In this document: positions 54,607 to 63,953 of the stretch, in pieces | Layout of the letters: every line of letters starts with the position of its first letter | Numbering within the stretch: the stretch's first letter is position 1 | DNA from: Burkholderia lata | GTDB taxonomy: Bacteria; Pseudomonadota; Gammaproteobacteria; Burkholderiales; Burkholderiaceae | Assembly (NCBI RefSeq): GCF_902499335.1 | Contig: NZ_CABVQK010000009.1 | Coordinates: forward strand, 186,001-250,000 | Direction: 5' to 3' | DNA: 64,000 nt | Notes under the pieces: generated by a model | The model's input: only the letters and a program-made list of their open reading frames with translations | Databases searched by the model: none | Told to the model about the DNA's origin: nothing | Made by a program: the position numbers and the translations under genes

Positions 54607-57201
54607 ATGAATACCGCCAACCGCAAACCCCTGCCCGGCACGTCGCTGGACTATTTCGACGCGCGCGCCGCGGTCGAAGCGATCGCGCCCGGCGCCTACG
54701 ACACGCTGCCGTACACGTCGCGCGTGCTCGCCGAAAACCTCGTGCGCCGCTGCGATCCGGCGACCCTTGCCGATTCGCTGAAGCAGATCATCGAGCGCAA
54801 GCGCGAACGTGATTTCCCGTGGTTCCCGGCGCGCGTCGTGTGCCACGACATCCTCGGGCAGACCGCGCTCGTCGATCTCGCCGGCCTGCGCGACGCGATC
54901 GCCGACGGCGGTGGCGACCCGGCCAAGGTGAACCCGGTCGTGCCGGTGCAGCTGATCGTCGACCACTCGCTCGCCGTCGAATGCGGCGGCTTCGATCCGG
55001 ACGCGTTCGCGAAGAACCGCGCGATCGAGGATCGCCGCAACGAGGATCGCTTCCACTTCATCGAGTGGACGAAGAAGGCGTTCGAGAACGTCGACGTGAT
55101 CCCGCCGGGCAACGGCATCATGCACCAGATCAACCTCGAGAAAATGTCGCCGGTGATCCAGGCGCACGACGGCGTCGCGTATCCCGACACCTGCGTCGGC
55201 ACCGACAGCCACACGCCGCACGTCGACGCGCTCGGCGTGATTGCGATCGGCGTCGGCGGTCTCGAAGCGGAGAACGTGATGCTTGGCCGCGCGTCGTGGA
55301 TGCGCCTGCCCGATATCGTCGGCGTCGAGCTGACCGGCAAGCGCCAGCCCGGCATCACCGCGACCGACGTCGTGCTCGCACTGACCGAATTCCTGCGCAA
55401 GGAAAAGGTGGTGGGCGCGTATCTCGAATTCCGCGGCGAAGGCGCGGCGAGCCTCACGCTCGGCGATCGCGCGACGATCTCGAACATGGCGCCCGAATAC
55501 GGTGCGACGGCTGCGATGTTCTTCATCGACGGCCAGACGACCGATTACCTGCGCCTCACCGGCCGCAGCGATGAGCAGGTGAAGCTCGTCGAGACCTACG
55601 CGAAGGCGGCGGGCCTGTGGGCCGACACGCTCGCCAACGCGCAATACGAGCGCACGCTGACGTTCGACCTGTCGAGCGTCGTGCGCAACATGGCCGGCCC
55701 GTCGAACCCGCACAAGCGGCTGCCGACGTCCGATCTCGCCGCGCGCGGGATCGCCGGCCAGTGGGAAGAGAAGGCGGGCGAGATGCCCGACGGCGCGGTG
55801 ATCATCGCCGCGATCACGAGCTGCACGAACACCAGCAACCCGCGCAACGTGATTGCCGCGGCCCTGCTCGCACGCAATGCGAATGCGCGCGGCCTCACGC
55901 GCAAGCCGTGGGTGAAGAGCTCGCTCGCGCCCGGCTCGAAGGCGGTCGAGCTGTACCTGGAAGAAGCGAACCTGCTGCCCGAACTCGAGAAGCTCGGCTT
56001 CGGCATCGTCGCGTTCGCGTGCACGACCTGCAACGGGATGTCGGGCGCGCTCGACCCGAAGATCCAGCAGGAGATCGTCGATCGCGACCTGTACGCGACG
56101 GCCGTGCTGTCCGGCAACCGCAACTTCGACGGCCGTATCCACCCGTATGCGAAGCAGGCGTTCCTCGCGTCGCCGCCGCTCGTCGTTGCGTATGCGATCG
56201 CCGGCACGATCCGCTTCGACATCGAGAAGGACGTGCTCGGTCACGACCAGGACGGCAAGCCCGTCACGCTGAAGGACATCTGGCCGACCGACGAGGAGAT
56301 CGATGCGATCGTCGCGTCGAGCGTGAAGCCCGAGCAGTTCCGCCAGGTCTACGAGCCGATGTTCGCGCGTAGCGCCGATGCGGGCGAGCGCGCGGCGCCG
56401 CTGTACGAGTGGCGCGCGCAGAGCACGTACATCCGCCGTCCGCCGTACTGGGAAGGCGCGCTGGCCGGCGAGCGCACGCTGCAGGGCATGCGCCCGCTCG
56501 CGGTGCTCGGCGACAACATCACGACCGACCACCTGTCGCCGTCGAACGCGATCCTGCTGGACAGCGCGGCCGGCGAGTACCTCGCGAAGATGGGCCTGCC
56601 GGAAGAGGACTTCAACTCGTACGCGACGCACCGGGGAGACCACCTGACCGCGCAGCGCGCGACCTTCGCGAACCCGACGCTGATCAACGAGATGGCGGTC
56701 GTCGACGGCGCGGTGAAGAAGGGCTCGCTCGCGCGCGTCGAGCCGGAAGGCAAGGTCATGCGGATGTGGGAAGCGATCGAGACGTACATGAATCGCAAGC
56801 AGCCGCTGATCGTCGTGGCCGGCGCCGACTACGGCCAGGGCTCGTCGCGCGACTGGGCCGCGAAGGGCGTGCGGCTCGCGGGCGTCGAGGCGATCGCCGC
56901 CGAAGGCTTCGAGCGGATCCACCGCACGAACCTGATCGGGATGGGCGTGCTGCCGCTCGAGTTCAAGCCGGGCACGAACCGGACGACGCTCGGCATCGAC
57001 GGCACCGAGACCTTCGACGTGATCGGCGAGCGCACGCCGCGCGCCGACCTGACGCTCGTGATTCACCGCAAGAACGGCGAGCGCGTGGAGGTGCCGATGA
57101 CGTGCCGGCTCGATACGGCCGAGGAAGTGTCGATCTACGAAGCGGGCGGCGTGCTGCAGCGTTTCGCGCAGGACTTCCTCGAATCGTCGCAGGCGGCTTG
57201 A
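54607..57201 (+). CDS. acnD: Fe/S-dependent 2-methylisocitrate dehydratase
   Basis: An 864-residue aconitase-family enzyme that dehydrates 2-methylcitrate to 2-methylaconitate and replaces PrpD in the cycle. Cluster ligands Cys406 (SCTNTSNP), Cys472 and Cys475 (CTTCNGMSG) are present, as are HTPHVDALGVIAIGVGG and the swivel-domain GADYGQGSSRDWAAKGV. AcnD needs PrpF, whose gene follows after 26 bases. The start MNTANRKPLPGTSLDYFDAR is typical of AcnD. Confidence 0.96.
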   Translation: MNTANRKPLPGTSLDYFDARAAVEAIAPGAYDTLPYTSRVLAENLVRRCDPATLADSLKQIIERKRERDFPWFPARVVCHDILGQTALVDLAGLRDAIADGGGDPAKVNPVVPVQLIVDHSLAVECGGFDPDAFAKNRAIEDRRNEDRFHFIEWTKKAFENVDVIPPGNGIMHQINLEKMSPVIQAHDGVAYPDTCVGTDSHTPHVDALGVIAIGVGGLEAENVMLGRASWMRLPDIVGVELTGKRQPGITATDVVLALTEFLRKEKVVGAYLEFRGEGAASLTLGDRATISNMAPEYGATAAMFFIDGQTTDYLRLTGRSDEQVKLVETYAKAAGLWADTLANAQYERTLTFDLSSVVRNMAGPSNPHKRLPTSDLAARGIAGQWEEKAGEMPDGAVIIAAITSCTNTSNPRNVIAAALLARNANARGLTRKPWVKSSLAPGSKAVELYLEEANLLPELEKLGFGIVAFACTTCNGMSGALDPKIQQEIVDRDLYATAVLSGNRNFDGRIHPYAKQAFLASPPLVVAYAIAGTIRFDIEKDVLGHDQDGKPVTLKDIWPTDEEIDAIVASSVKPEQFRQVYEPMFARSADAGERAAPLYEWRAQSTYIRRPPYWEGALAGERTLQGMRPLAVLGDNITTDHLSPSNAILLDSAAGEYLAKMGLPEEDFNSYATHRGDHLTAQRATFANPTLINEMAVVDGAVKKGSLARVEPEGKVMRMWEAIETYMNRKQPLIVVAGADYGQGSSRDWAAKGVRLAGVEAIAAEGFERIHRTNLIGMGVLPLEFKPGTNRTTLGIDGTETFDVIGERTPRADLTLVIHRKNGERVEVPMTCRLDTAEEVSIYEAGGVLQRFAQDFLESSQAA

Positions 57202-57227
57202 TCGAGTCACACAGGGATAACGCACAC

Positions 57228-58418
57228 ATGGCTCACACTCCTCAAATCAGGATTCCCGCGACCTATATCCGCGGCGGCACCAGCAAGGGCGTGTTCTTCC
57301 GGCTGCAGGACCTGCCGGACGCCGCGCAGGCGCCGGGCGCCGCGCGCGACGCGCTGCTGCTGCGCGTGATCGGCAGCCCCGATCCGTACGGCAAGCAGAT
57401 CGACGGGATGGGCGGCGCGACATCGTCCACCAGCAAGACGGTGATCGTGTCGAAGAGCACGCGGCCCGGCCACGATGTCGACTACCTGTTCGGTCAGGTC
57501 TCGATCGACAAGGCGTTCGTCGACTGGACCGGCAACTGCGGCAACCTGTCGGCGGCGGTCGGCCCGTTCGCGATCAGCGGCGGGCTCGTCGATCCGTCGC
57601 GCGTGCCGCGCGACGGTGTTGCCGTCGTGCGGATCTGGCAGGCGAACATCGGCAAGACGATCGTCGCGCATGTGCCGGTGACGAACGGCGCGGTGCAGGA
57701 AACCGGCGACTTCGAGCTGGACGGCGTCACGTTCCCGGCCGCCGAAGTGCAGCTCGAGTTCATGGACCCGGCCGCCGAGGAAGAAGGCGCGGGCGGGTCG
57801 ATGTTCCCGACCGGCAACCTCGTCGACGATCTCGCGGTGCCGGGCGTCGGCACGCTGAAGGCGACGATGATCAACGCGGGCATTCCGACGATCTTCGTCG
57901 AGGCGGAAGCGATCGGCTATACGGGCACCGAGCTGCAGGACGCGATCAACGGCGATGCGAAGGCGCTCGAGAAGTTCGAGACGATTCGTGCGCACGGCGC
58001 GCTGCGCATGGGCCTGATCGACACGCTCGATGAAATCGCGACGCGGCAGCACACGCCGAAGATCGCGTTCGTCGCGAAGCCGGCCGATTACGTCGCATCG
58101 AGCGGCAAGCGCGTGAATGCGGGCGACGTCGACCTGCTGGTGCGCGCGATGTCGATGGGCAAGCTGCACCACGCGATGATGGGCACGGCGGCGGTCGCGA
58201 TCGGCACGGCCGCGGCGATCCCCGGCACGCTCGTCAACCTGGCGGCGGGCGGCGGCGAACGCAACGCGGTGCGCTTCGGGCATCCGTCGGGCACGCTGCG
58301 CGTCGGCGCGGAAGCGCAGCTCGAGAACGGCGAGTGGACCGTCACCAAGGCGATCATGAGCCGCAGCGCACGCGTGCTGATGGAAGGCTGGGTGCGGGTG
58401 CCGGGCGACGCGTTCTGA
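57228..58418 (+). CDS. prpF: 2-Methylaconitate cis-trans isomerase
   Basis: A 396-residue protein with the same two-lobed fold as diaminopimelate epimerase. PrpF converts the trans (or mis-isomerised) product of AcnD to 2-methyl-cis-aconitate. Signatures: RIPATYIRGGTSKGVFF, GNCGNLSAAVGPFAI and AGGGERNAVRFGHPSGTLRVG. The prp set here is prpB-prpC-acnD-prpF with no prpD. A strong intrinsic terminator follows, so the operon probably ends here. Confidence 0.95.
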   Translation: MAHTPQIRIPATYIRGGTSKGVFFRLQDLPDAAQAPGAARDALLLRVIGSPDPYGKQIDGMGGATSSTSKTVIVSKSTRPGHDVDYLFGQVSIDKAFVDWTGNCGNLSAAVGPFAISGGLVDPSRVPRDGVAVVRIWQANIGKTIVAHVPVTNGAVQETGDFELDGVTFPAAEVQLEFMDPAAEEEGAGGSMFPTGNLVDDLAVPGVGTLKATMINAGIPTIFVEAEAIGYTGTELQDAINGDAKALEKFETIRAHGALRMGLIDTLDEIATRQHTPKIAFVAKPADYVASSGKRVNAGDVDLLVRAMSMGKLHHAMMGTAAVAIGTAAAIPGTLVNLAAGGGERNAVRFGHPSGTLRVGAEAQLENGEWTVTKAIMSRSARVLMEGWVRVPGDAF

Positions 58419-58466
58419 GCGTTGCCGGTTCCGGCAAGGCAGCCGGAATGAGCGCCGTTCACCCCG

Positions 58467-58504
58467 ATCCCTGCGAAGCGGACCCCGCGGCGCAGGGATT
58501 TTTT
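58467..58504 (+). terminator. Intrinsic terminator of the prp operon
   Basis: ATCCCTGCG pairs with CGCAGGGAT (9 bp), an inner GCGG/CCGC stem lies in the loop, and T6 follows. Confidence 0.9.
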
Positions 58505-58591
58505 ATTTGTCGCGCGTGACGGACGCGACCCGGTGCGAGGAGCACGGCATCGGAGACCGTCGCGACGCGCGGACATAAACAGGAGATTCGT

Positions 58592-59644
58592 ATGCCGCTC
58601 GATGCGCCGCTTTCCGGCATCCACATCGTCGAATTCGAAGGTCTCGGCCCCGGCCCGCTCGCAGGCTGGATGCTCGCCGGGATGGGCGCGCGGATCACGT
58701 TGATCGCGCGCCCGTCCGGCCGCACGAGTGCGCCGGATGCGTTGAAGGCCCGCGACGGCGACTTGCTGCGCGAAGGCAAGACGATCGTCGAACTCGACCT
58801 GAAGTCCCCGGCCGGTCGCGAAGCCGCGCTCGACCTGATCGCGCAGGCCGATGCGCTGATCGAGGGCCTGCGGCCCGGCGTGATGGAGCGGCTCGGCCTC
58901 GGGCCCGACGATTGCGCACGTCGCAATCCGAAGCTCGTGTACGGGCGGATGACCGGCTGGGGCCAGCATGGCCCGCTGGCCGCCGCGGCCGGGCACGACC
59001 TGAACTACGTCGCGTTGACGGGGCTGCTGTCGCTGTCCGCGCCGCGCGACGGCCGGCCGGGGTTGCCGCCGACCGTCGTCGGCGACGCCGGCGGCGCGCT
59101 CGGGCTCGCGTTCGGGATCGTCTGCGCGCTGTTCGACGTGCGCGGCGGCGGGCCGGGGCGCGTGGTCGACGGCGCGATCGTCGACATCGTGTCGATGCTT
59201 GGTTCACTTGCGCTGTGGGCGCGCGCGAACGGGCAGCTCGACGGCGCTCAACCGAGCCTTTTCCACGATGCGCCGTTCTACGACGTATACCGCTGCGCGG
59301 ATGGCGAATGCGTGACGATCGGCGCGCTCGAGCCGCCGTTCTATGCGCTGCTGGTCGAACGGCTTGGGCTGACCGACGTCGATCCGGCGTCGCAGTACGA
59401 CCGCGCGCGCTGGCCCGCGCTGAAGGCCCGCTTCGCCGACGTGTTCGCGCAGCAGCCGTCCGCGCACTGGCGTGCGCTGCTCGAAGGCACCGATGCGTGT
59501 TTCGCGCCGCTGCTGAGCGTGGCCGACGCGGCCGCGCATCCGCACAACGTGGCGCGCGGGATCTATCGTACGGATGAAAACGGCAACGTGCGGGCGCGCG
59601 TGGCGCCGCGGTTTCTGCCGCTGGCGGGGGGCGGGGCGGAGTAG
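58592..59644 (+). CDS. CaiB/BaiF CoA-transferase family, likely alpha-methylacyl-CoA racemase
   Basis: A 350-residue class III CoA-transferase-fold protein. The racemase residues of AMACR/MCR enzymes appear: His in AAGHDLNYVALTGLLS, Asp in VGDAGGALG and Glu in GALEPPFYALL. Racemases of this type interconvert (2R)- and (2S)-methylacyl-CoA so that branched chains can undergo beta-oxidation, whose products include propionyl-CoA, the substrate of the preceding methylcitrate genes. AACAGGAG precedes the ATG. It has its own transcription unit after the prp terminator. Confidence 0.85.
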   Translation: MPLDAPLSGIHIVEFEGLGPGPLAGWMLAGMGARITLIARPSGRTSAPDALKARDGDLLREGKTIVELDLKSPAGREAALDLIAQADALIEGLRPGVMERLGLGPDDCARRNPKLVYGRMTGWGQHGPLAAAAGHDLNYVALTGLLSLSAPRDGRPGLPPTVVGDAGGALGLAFGIVCALFDVRGGGPGRVVDGAIVDIVSMLGSLALWARANGQLDGAQPSLFHDAPFYDVYRCADGECVTIGALEPPFYALLVERLGLTDVDPASQYDRARWPALKARFADVFAQQPSAHWRALLEGTDACFAPLLSVADAAAHPHNVARGIYRTDENGNVRARVAPRFLPLAGGGAE

Positions 59645-59727
59645 GCACGCCAGCATGTAGAGGTCGATGAGCCCGCCGCGAAACGCATTTCAACGAAAGA
59701 CTTCGGGAATTTTTGGCTCCAATTATG

Positions 59728-59748
59728 GCGCTAAATTTGGTGCTAAAT
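59728..59748 (+). promoter_or_regulatory. Direct repeats upstream of the toxin-antitoxin pair
   Basis: GGCGCTAAAT (59728) and GGTGCTAAAT (59739) are 11 bases apart, one helical turn, in an AT-rich segment; TACAAT at 59753 could be the -10 element. This suits autoregulation by the antitoxin or its complex. Confidence 0.5.
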
Positions 59749-59785
59749 AGAGTACAATACACATCCTGTTGAAGACGGAGCCGAC

Positions 59786-60034
59786 ATGCCTCATACCATC
59801 CTGGCCAACGTTACGGCGAGTGTTTCGGAACTGAAGCGGAACCCGATGGGTACGGTCGCGGCTGGAGAGGGTTTCCCGGTCGCGATCCTGAATCACAACG
59901 AACCTGCGTTCTATTGCATCCCGGCGAAGACGTGGGAAGCGATGGTCGAACGTCTTGAAGATATCGAAGACAACACGCTGGCCGACAAGCGCGCCAAGGA
60001 GAAGGTCGTCAAGGTCAAGCTGAATGAGCTTTGA
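59786..60034 (+). CDS. Phd/YefM (StbD-type) antitoxin
   Basis: An 82-residue antitoxin: N-terminal DNA-binding part ILANVTASVSELKRNPMGTV, then GFPVAILNHNEPAFYCIPAKTW, typical of StbD. The C-terminal helix (ERLEDIEDNTLADKRAKEKV) would wrap the toxin. Its last 11 bases overlap the toxin start, giving coupled translation. Base composition is less GC-biased than the surrounding genes, hinting at acquisition. Confidence 0.9.
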   Translation: MPHTILANVTASVSELKRNPMGTVAAGEGFPVAILNHNEPAFYCIPAKTWEAMVERLEDIEDNTLADKRAKEKVVKVKLNEL

Positions 60035-60305
60035 GCTTGCCTTTCTCGAACCTGCTCTGAAAGAGTGGAAGAAGCTCGATCGCACCGTTCGCGACCAGTT
60101 CAAATCCCGGCTCGCCGAGCGGCTCGAGAATCCTCGCGTACCGTCTGCAAAGCTGCATGGTCATCCGGACCGCTACAAGATCAAGCTGCGCAGCGTCGGT
60201 TACAGGCTCGTCTACGAAGTGCGTGATTCGGAAGTGCTCGTACTTGTCGTGGCGGTCGGTCGACGCGAGCGTGATGCAGTCTATCTTGCCGCGATGAAGC
60301 GTTAG
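60024..60305 (+). CDS. RelE/StbE-type mRNA interferase toxin
   Basis: A 93-residue RelE-superfamily toxin: MSFELAFLEPALKEWKKLDR, RVPSAKLHGHPDRYKIKLRSVGYRLVYEV and LVVAVGRRERDAVY. Family members cut mRNA on the ribosome; the basic and aromatic residues expected at the active site (K, R, Y near GYRLVYEV and GRRERDAVY) are present. It overlaps the antitoxin by 11 bases. Looks intact. Confidence 0.9.
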   Translation: MSFELAFLEPALKEWKKLDRTVRDQFKSRLAERLENPRVPSAKLHGHPDRYKIKLRSVGYRLVYEVRDSEVLVLVVAVGRRERDAVYLAAMKR

Positions 60306-60422
60306 AACCATATGTGCCGCGCACGGGAGCGGCAAACTTGTCCGCCAATCTGTCCGCTCGGCTCGACTATGCGCCCGTCGCCTTCCAGGTGGATGGGCGA
60401 TCCTTCAAGCGCGGGGAACCGC

Positions 60423-60866
60423 TCACGCCGTTTCCTCCGGCGCATCCGGCATCTTGCCGTCGCCGACGCGGTTGATCGTGCCCTGCGCGATCGCGACGAG
60501 CCGCTCGTGATCGCCGTCGATGACGAACACGTGACACTGGCAGGTCGCCTGGTGCCGGCCCGCGTAGACGAGCTTCGCGCGGGCGACGAGCGTGCCGTTC
60601 ACGGCCGGCCGCAGGTAGTTGATCTTGTATTCCGCCGTGATCACGCGCGGGCCGAGCACGAGTGCGCCGGCGAACGTCAGCGCGTTGTCCGCGAGGTAGC
60701 TGATGACGCCGCCGTGCACGAAACCGTGCTGCTGCCGCAGTTCCTCGCGCACGGGCAGGCATAGCGACACTTCGTTGTCGCCGATATGCATCAGCTCCGT
60801 GCCCAGCAGCATGCTGAACGGTTGCGCACGCAATGCGCCGCGCGCGTGGTCCGTGATGTCGGTCAT
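60423..60866 (-). CDS. PaaI-type hotdog thioesterase
   Basis: A 147-residue hotdog-fold protein. The catalytic stretch QHGFVHGGVISYLADNALTFAG with His-Gly-Gly and Asp is characteristic of PaaI/YdiI thioesterases, which hydrolyse aryl- or acyl-CoA. KINYLRPAVNGTLVARAKLVYAGRHQAT continues the hotdog strands. It stands alone; the RelE toxin ends 117 bases from its stop in the opposite orientation. Substrate unknown. Confidence 0.9.
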   Translation of the reverse strand: MTDITDHARGALRAQPFSMLLGTELMHIGDNEVSLCLPVREELRQQHGFVHGGVISYLADNALTFAGALVLGPRVITAEYKINYLRPAVNGTLVARAKLVYAGRHQATCQCHVFVIDGDHERLVAIAQGTINRVGDGKMPDAPEETA

Positions 60867-61137
60867 CGAACTTCCCTCGAAATGAGTGCCCGCTTGCGCT
60901 GAACTCTAGGAAGGGGGATGCGGATAAGCAAGGAAATTCGTCCGCATTTCGTGCAATTTGCGGCGCGATGCGACGCGATTATTGCGTCGAATGCCGTGGA
61001 TTTCCCTGTTTGCGGGCAATTCGACGCGAATGCGCGAGTAACGCGAGCTTTGCCGTCGTCCGTTCCTAAAGTCCGACGAAGAAATGCCGCTAATGCCGGG
61101 GCATTGCCTCATCGTCCGCTTTCCAGGAATCTCCCCC

Positions 61138-62757
61138 ATGTTCGGAAAAATCAAGCTCGCGTCGGGTCTGCTCGGCGTGTTGACCGTGTTCTGCCTGTTC
61201 CTGTTCGCGATCGAGGCGCTCGGCTTCTGGGCGCTCAAATCGACGCGCAGCGGCGTCGACGATCTGTCGAACGTTGCGATCACGCAGGTCGAGGCGGCCA
61301 GCCAGGCGACCCAGCAGCTGCTCGACGCGCGTATCAACCTGTCGCGCGCCGGCACGCGGATGGTGCGTGGCGGCCCGAAGCCGGAAGACATCATCCGCCA
61401 TGCGGGCGCTTCGCTCGCGGAAGCGGACAAGGCGTTCGCCGCGCTGACCGCCGCGCAGCCGGTCGACGATGCCAACCGCGCGCGCGTCGCGGCGCTCGCC
61501 GAGCGCTATCGCGCGCTGCGTGGCGCGCTGGGCGAACTCGTGCAGTTCCTCGACGCCGACAACATCCAGGCCTTCCTCGACCAGCCGACGCAGAGCATCC
61601 AGGACGCCTATATCGCCGAGCTGCGCCGCTTCACCGACTACGGCGGCGCATCGAGCCGCACGGCGCTCGACACGATCGACGGCGGCATGCTCTGGTTCAA
61701 GTCGGTCGGCATCGTGCTGCTGGTGGCGATGCTCGCGGCGAGCGCGGCGATCTACGCGGCCGCGCGACGCGCGGTCGTCGCGCCGCTGGAAGAAGCCGGC
61801 CGCCATTTCGAGCGGATCGCGCAAGGCCGGCTCGATGAAGCCGTGCGGGCAGGCGGCGTGTTCGAGATCGACCGGATGCTGCGCAGCCTTGCCGCGATGC
61901 AGACGAGCGTCGCGGGCACCGTGCGCACGGTGCGCCACGCGTCCGACGCGATTCACCTCGGCGCGGGCGAGATCGCGGGTGGCAACGCCGACCTGTCGGC
62001 GCGCACCGGCACCCAGGCCGCATCGCTCGAGGAAACGGCCGCGAGCATGGAGGAGCTGACGGCGACCGTCCGGCAGAACACCGACAGCGCACGCGCGGCG
62101 AGCGCGCTGGCCGACGCGGCACTCGAGGCGACGAGCCATGGCGGCGGCGTGGTCGACAGCGTGATCGACCGGATGCGCGGCATCGCGCAAAGCTCGGGGC
62201 GGATCGCGGAGATCATCTCGGTGATCGACGGCATCGCGTTCCAGACCAACATCCTCGCGCTGAACGCGGCAGTGGAAGCCGCACGCGCCGGCGAACAGGG
62301 GCGCGGCTTCGCGGTCGTCGCGGGCGAAGTGCGCTCGCTCGCGCAGCGCAGCGCGCAATCGGCGAAGGAGATCAAGGCGCTGATCGAGGATTCGGTCGCG
62401 CAGATCAACGGCGGCGCGGAGCTTGTCGAGCGTGCCGGCGACGCGATGCGGACGGTGTCGGCATCGATCACGCGCGTCGTGCAGACGATGTCCGAGATCA
62501 CCGCGGCGTCGGTCGAGCAGAGCGTCGGGATCGAGCAGGTGAACCAGGCCGTTACGCAGATGGATCAGCTCACGCAGCAGAACGCGGCGCTGGTGGAGGA
62601 GGTCGCGGCGGCGGCCGCGTCGCTGAACGACCAGACCGCGCACCTGATGCAGGCGGTGTCGGTGTTCGAGCTGGGCGATGGGCGTGCCGCACGCGGCGAA
62701 CGTGCGGCACTGTCGTTCGCCGACGCGGGTTACGCGCCGGCCGGCAGCGCCGCGTAG
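61138..62757 (+). CDS. Methyl-accepting chemotaxis protein
   Basis: A 539-residue chemoreceptor. TM1 lies at about residues 5-30 (LASGLLGVLTVFCLFLFAIE). A TarH-like four-helix sensor domain follows to about 190, then TM2 (SVGIVLLVAMLAASAAIYAA), a HAMP region and the signalling domain with the hairpin tip AFQTNILALNAAVEAARAGE then QGRGFAVVAGEVR. There is no C-terminal CheR-tethering pentapeptide. The ligand is unknown. The last 28 bases overlap the 3' end of the convergent AGE-family gene. Confidence 0.93.
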   Translation: MFGKIKLASGLLGVLTVFCLFLFAIEALGFWALKSTRSGVDDLSNVAITQVEAASQATQQLLDARINLSRAGTRMVRGGPKPEDIIRHAGASLAEADKAFAALTAAQPVDDANRARVAALAERYRALRGALGELVQFLDADNIQAFLDQPTQSIQDAYIAELRRFTDYGGASSRTALDTIDGGMLWFKSVGIVLLVAMLAASAAIYAAARRAVVAPLEEAGRHFERIAQGRLDEAVRAGGVFEIDRMLRSLAAMQTSVAGTVRTVRHASDAIHLGAGEIAGGNADLSARTGTQAASLEETAASMEELTATVRQNTDSARAASALADAALEATSHGGGVVDSVIDRMRGIAQSSGRIAEIISVIDGIAFQTNILALNAAVEAARAGEQGRGFAVVAGEVRSLAQRSAQSAKEIKALIEDSVAQINGGAELVERAGDAMRTVSASITRVVQTMSEITAASVEQSVGIEQVNQAVTQMDQLTQQNAALVEEVAAAAASLNDQTAHLMQAVSVFELGDGRAARGERAALSFADAGYAPAGSAA

Positions 62758-63839
62758 GCGGTCGCGAGGTGGTAGGGCGTCGTCGACGGCATGTCGGCGC
62801 GCGACACCTGCCCGTCAGCCGTCTTGCACTCGAACCAGCCGCGCGGATGCAGGAAGCGCGCGGCGAAGCGTTCGCTCTGCCGCGCGAGCGGCGCGGAGGC
62901 CGGTGTGCCGCCGTGCGTCGCGAGCGCGCGCAGGTACTCGGTCTGCGCCCAGATCCGCTGCGTGCCGTCGATACATGCGCCTTGCGCGTCGAGCGCCGCG
63001 CAGACGCCGCCCGTCTGCGGGTCGACGCCGTATTGCTCCGCGAACGCGTACGCGCGCGCCAGCGCGCCGGGGAGCCCGGTCTGCGCAAGACGCGCGCCGG
63101 CCGCATCGACCAGATAGAACCACTCGAACTGATGGCCGGGCTCGAAACGGTTGTCGGCCGCGCCGAGCGGCAGCTCGGCCACGCAGCCGGTCGCCGCGTC
63201 GACGAACGTGCGCTCGACGGCCTGCGCGGTGTGCGCGAGTGCGTCGTCGAATGCCGCATCGCCGAATGCATCGGCCGCCGCGAGCCACGCTTCGGTCAGG
63301 TGCATCAGCGGATTCTGCAGCGCCCCGCTGCCGGATGACGAGAAATCGGCGTGGCGCGCCGCATCGAGCAGCGCGTCGCCGGGGCTCGGCGCGAAACGGT
63401 CCTGAATCAGCGCGGCGGTCTCCTCGGCCGCCTGGCGCGCGGCGGTGTCACCCGACGCCGCATACCACGCGGCGCACGCGAAGACGATGAAGGCGTGCGT
63501 GTAGAGATCCTTGGTCGTGTCGAGCGGTGCGCCTTGCGCGTCGACGCTGTAGTTCCAGCCGCCGTGGCGCGGGTCGCGAAAGCGCCGGCCCAGCGCGTCG
63601 AACAGCGTGGCCGCGTGCGCGGTGTCGCCGGCCTGCGCGAACACGAACAGTTGCCGTGCGCAGGCCATGGCGCGATAACGGGTCACGGGCAGCGGCGCGT
63701 GGGTGGCCGGATCGACGGCTTCGAACGGCAGCTGTAATGTCTGGTCGAACCCTGAACCCCGCCAGATCGGCAAGACGACGTGCGCGAAATGGTGGCGCAG
63801 CTGGGCGGCCTGGGCGGAAGCGGAGTCGGAAACGGACAT
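62730..63839 (-). CDS. N-acylglucosamine 2-epimerase (AGE) family protein
   Basis: A 369-residue (alpha/alpha)6-barrel enzyme from MSVSDSASAQAAQL. The AGE/cellobiose-epimerase/mannose-isomerase family acts on aldose sugars. Active-site histidines appear in TKDLYTHAFIVFACAAW, GHQFEWFYLVDAAG and TPYHLATAYAAL, with WNYSVDAQG and NPLMHLTEAWLAA between. The YihS-type pattern would suit mannose-fructose isomerisation, but the sugar is not determined. Ends inside the convergent chemoreceptor gene (28 shared bases). Confidence 0.88.
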   Translation of the reverse strand: MSVSDSASAQAAQLRHHFAHVVLPIWRGSGFDQTLQLPFEAVDPATHAPLPVTRYRAMACARQLFVFAQAGDTAHAATLFDALGRRFRDPRHGGWNYSVDAQGAPLDTTKDLYTHAFIVFACAAWYAASGDTAARQAAEETAALIQDRFAPSPGDALLDAARHADFSSSGSGALQNPLMHLTEAWLAAADAFGDAAFDDALAHTAQAVERTFVDAATGCVAELPLGAADNRFEPGHQFEWFYLVDAAGARLAQTGLPGALARAYAFAEQYGVDPQTGGVCAALDAQGACIDGTQRIWAQTEYLRALATHGGTPASAPLARQSERFAARFLHPRGWFECKTADGQVSRADMPSTTPYHLATAYAALPAGA

Positions 63840-63953
63840 GACGGGGTTGAGCGCTGGGTTCGAAACGTGTCGGCGCGGCCCGGAGGATCGGCGCGGCCGG
63901 GGCCAAGGATAAAACATTCCGCACGGCCGGCACCAAAAAAGGAGATAAATCGC

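Noticed and set aside
54607..57201. Calling this gene acnA/acnB (TCA aconitase)
   Set aside because: The operon context with prpB, prpC and prpF and the typical AcnD N-terminus favour the methylcitrate enzyme.
57228..58418. Calling this gene a second diaminopimelate epimerase because of the shared fold with 1375-2193
   Set aside because: The PrpF signatures and position directly after acnD are decisive.
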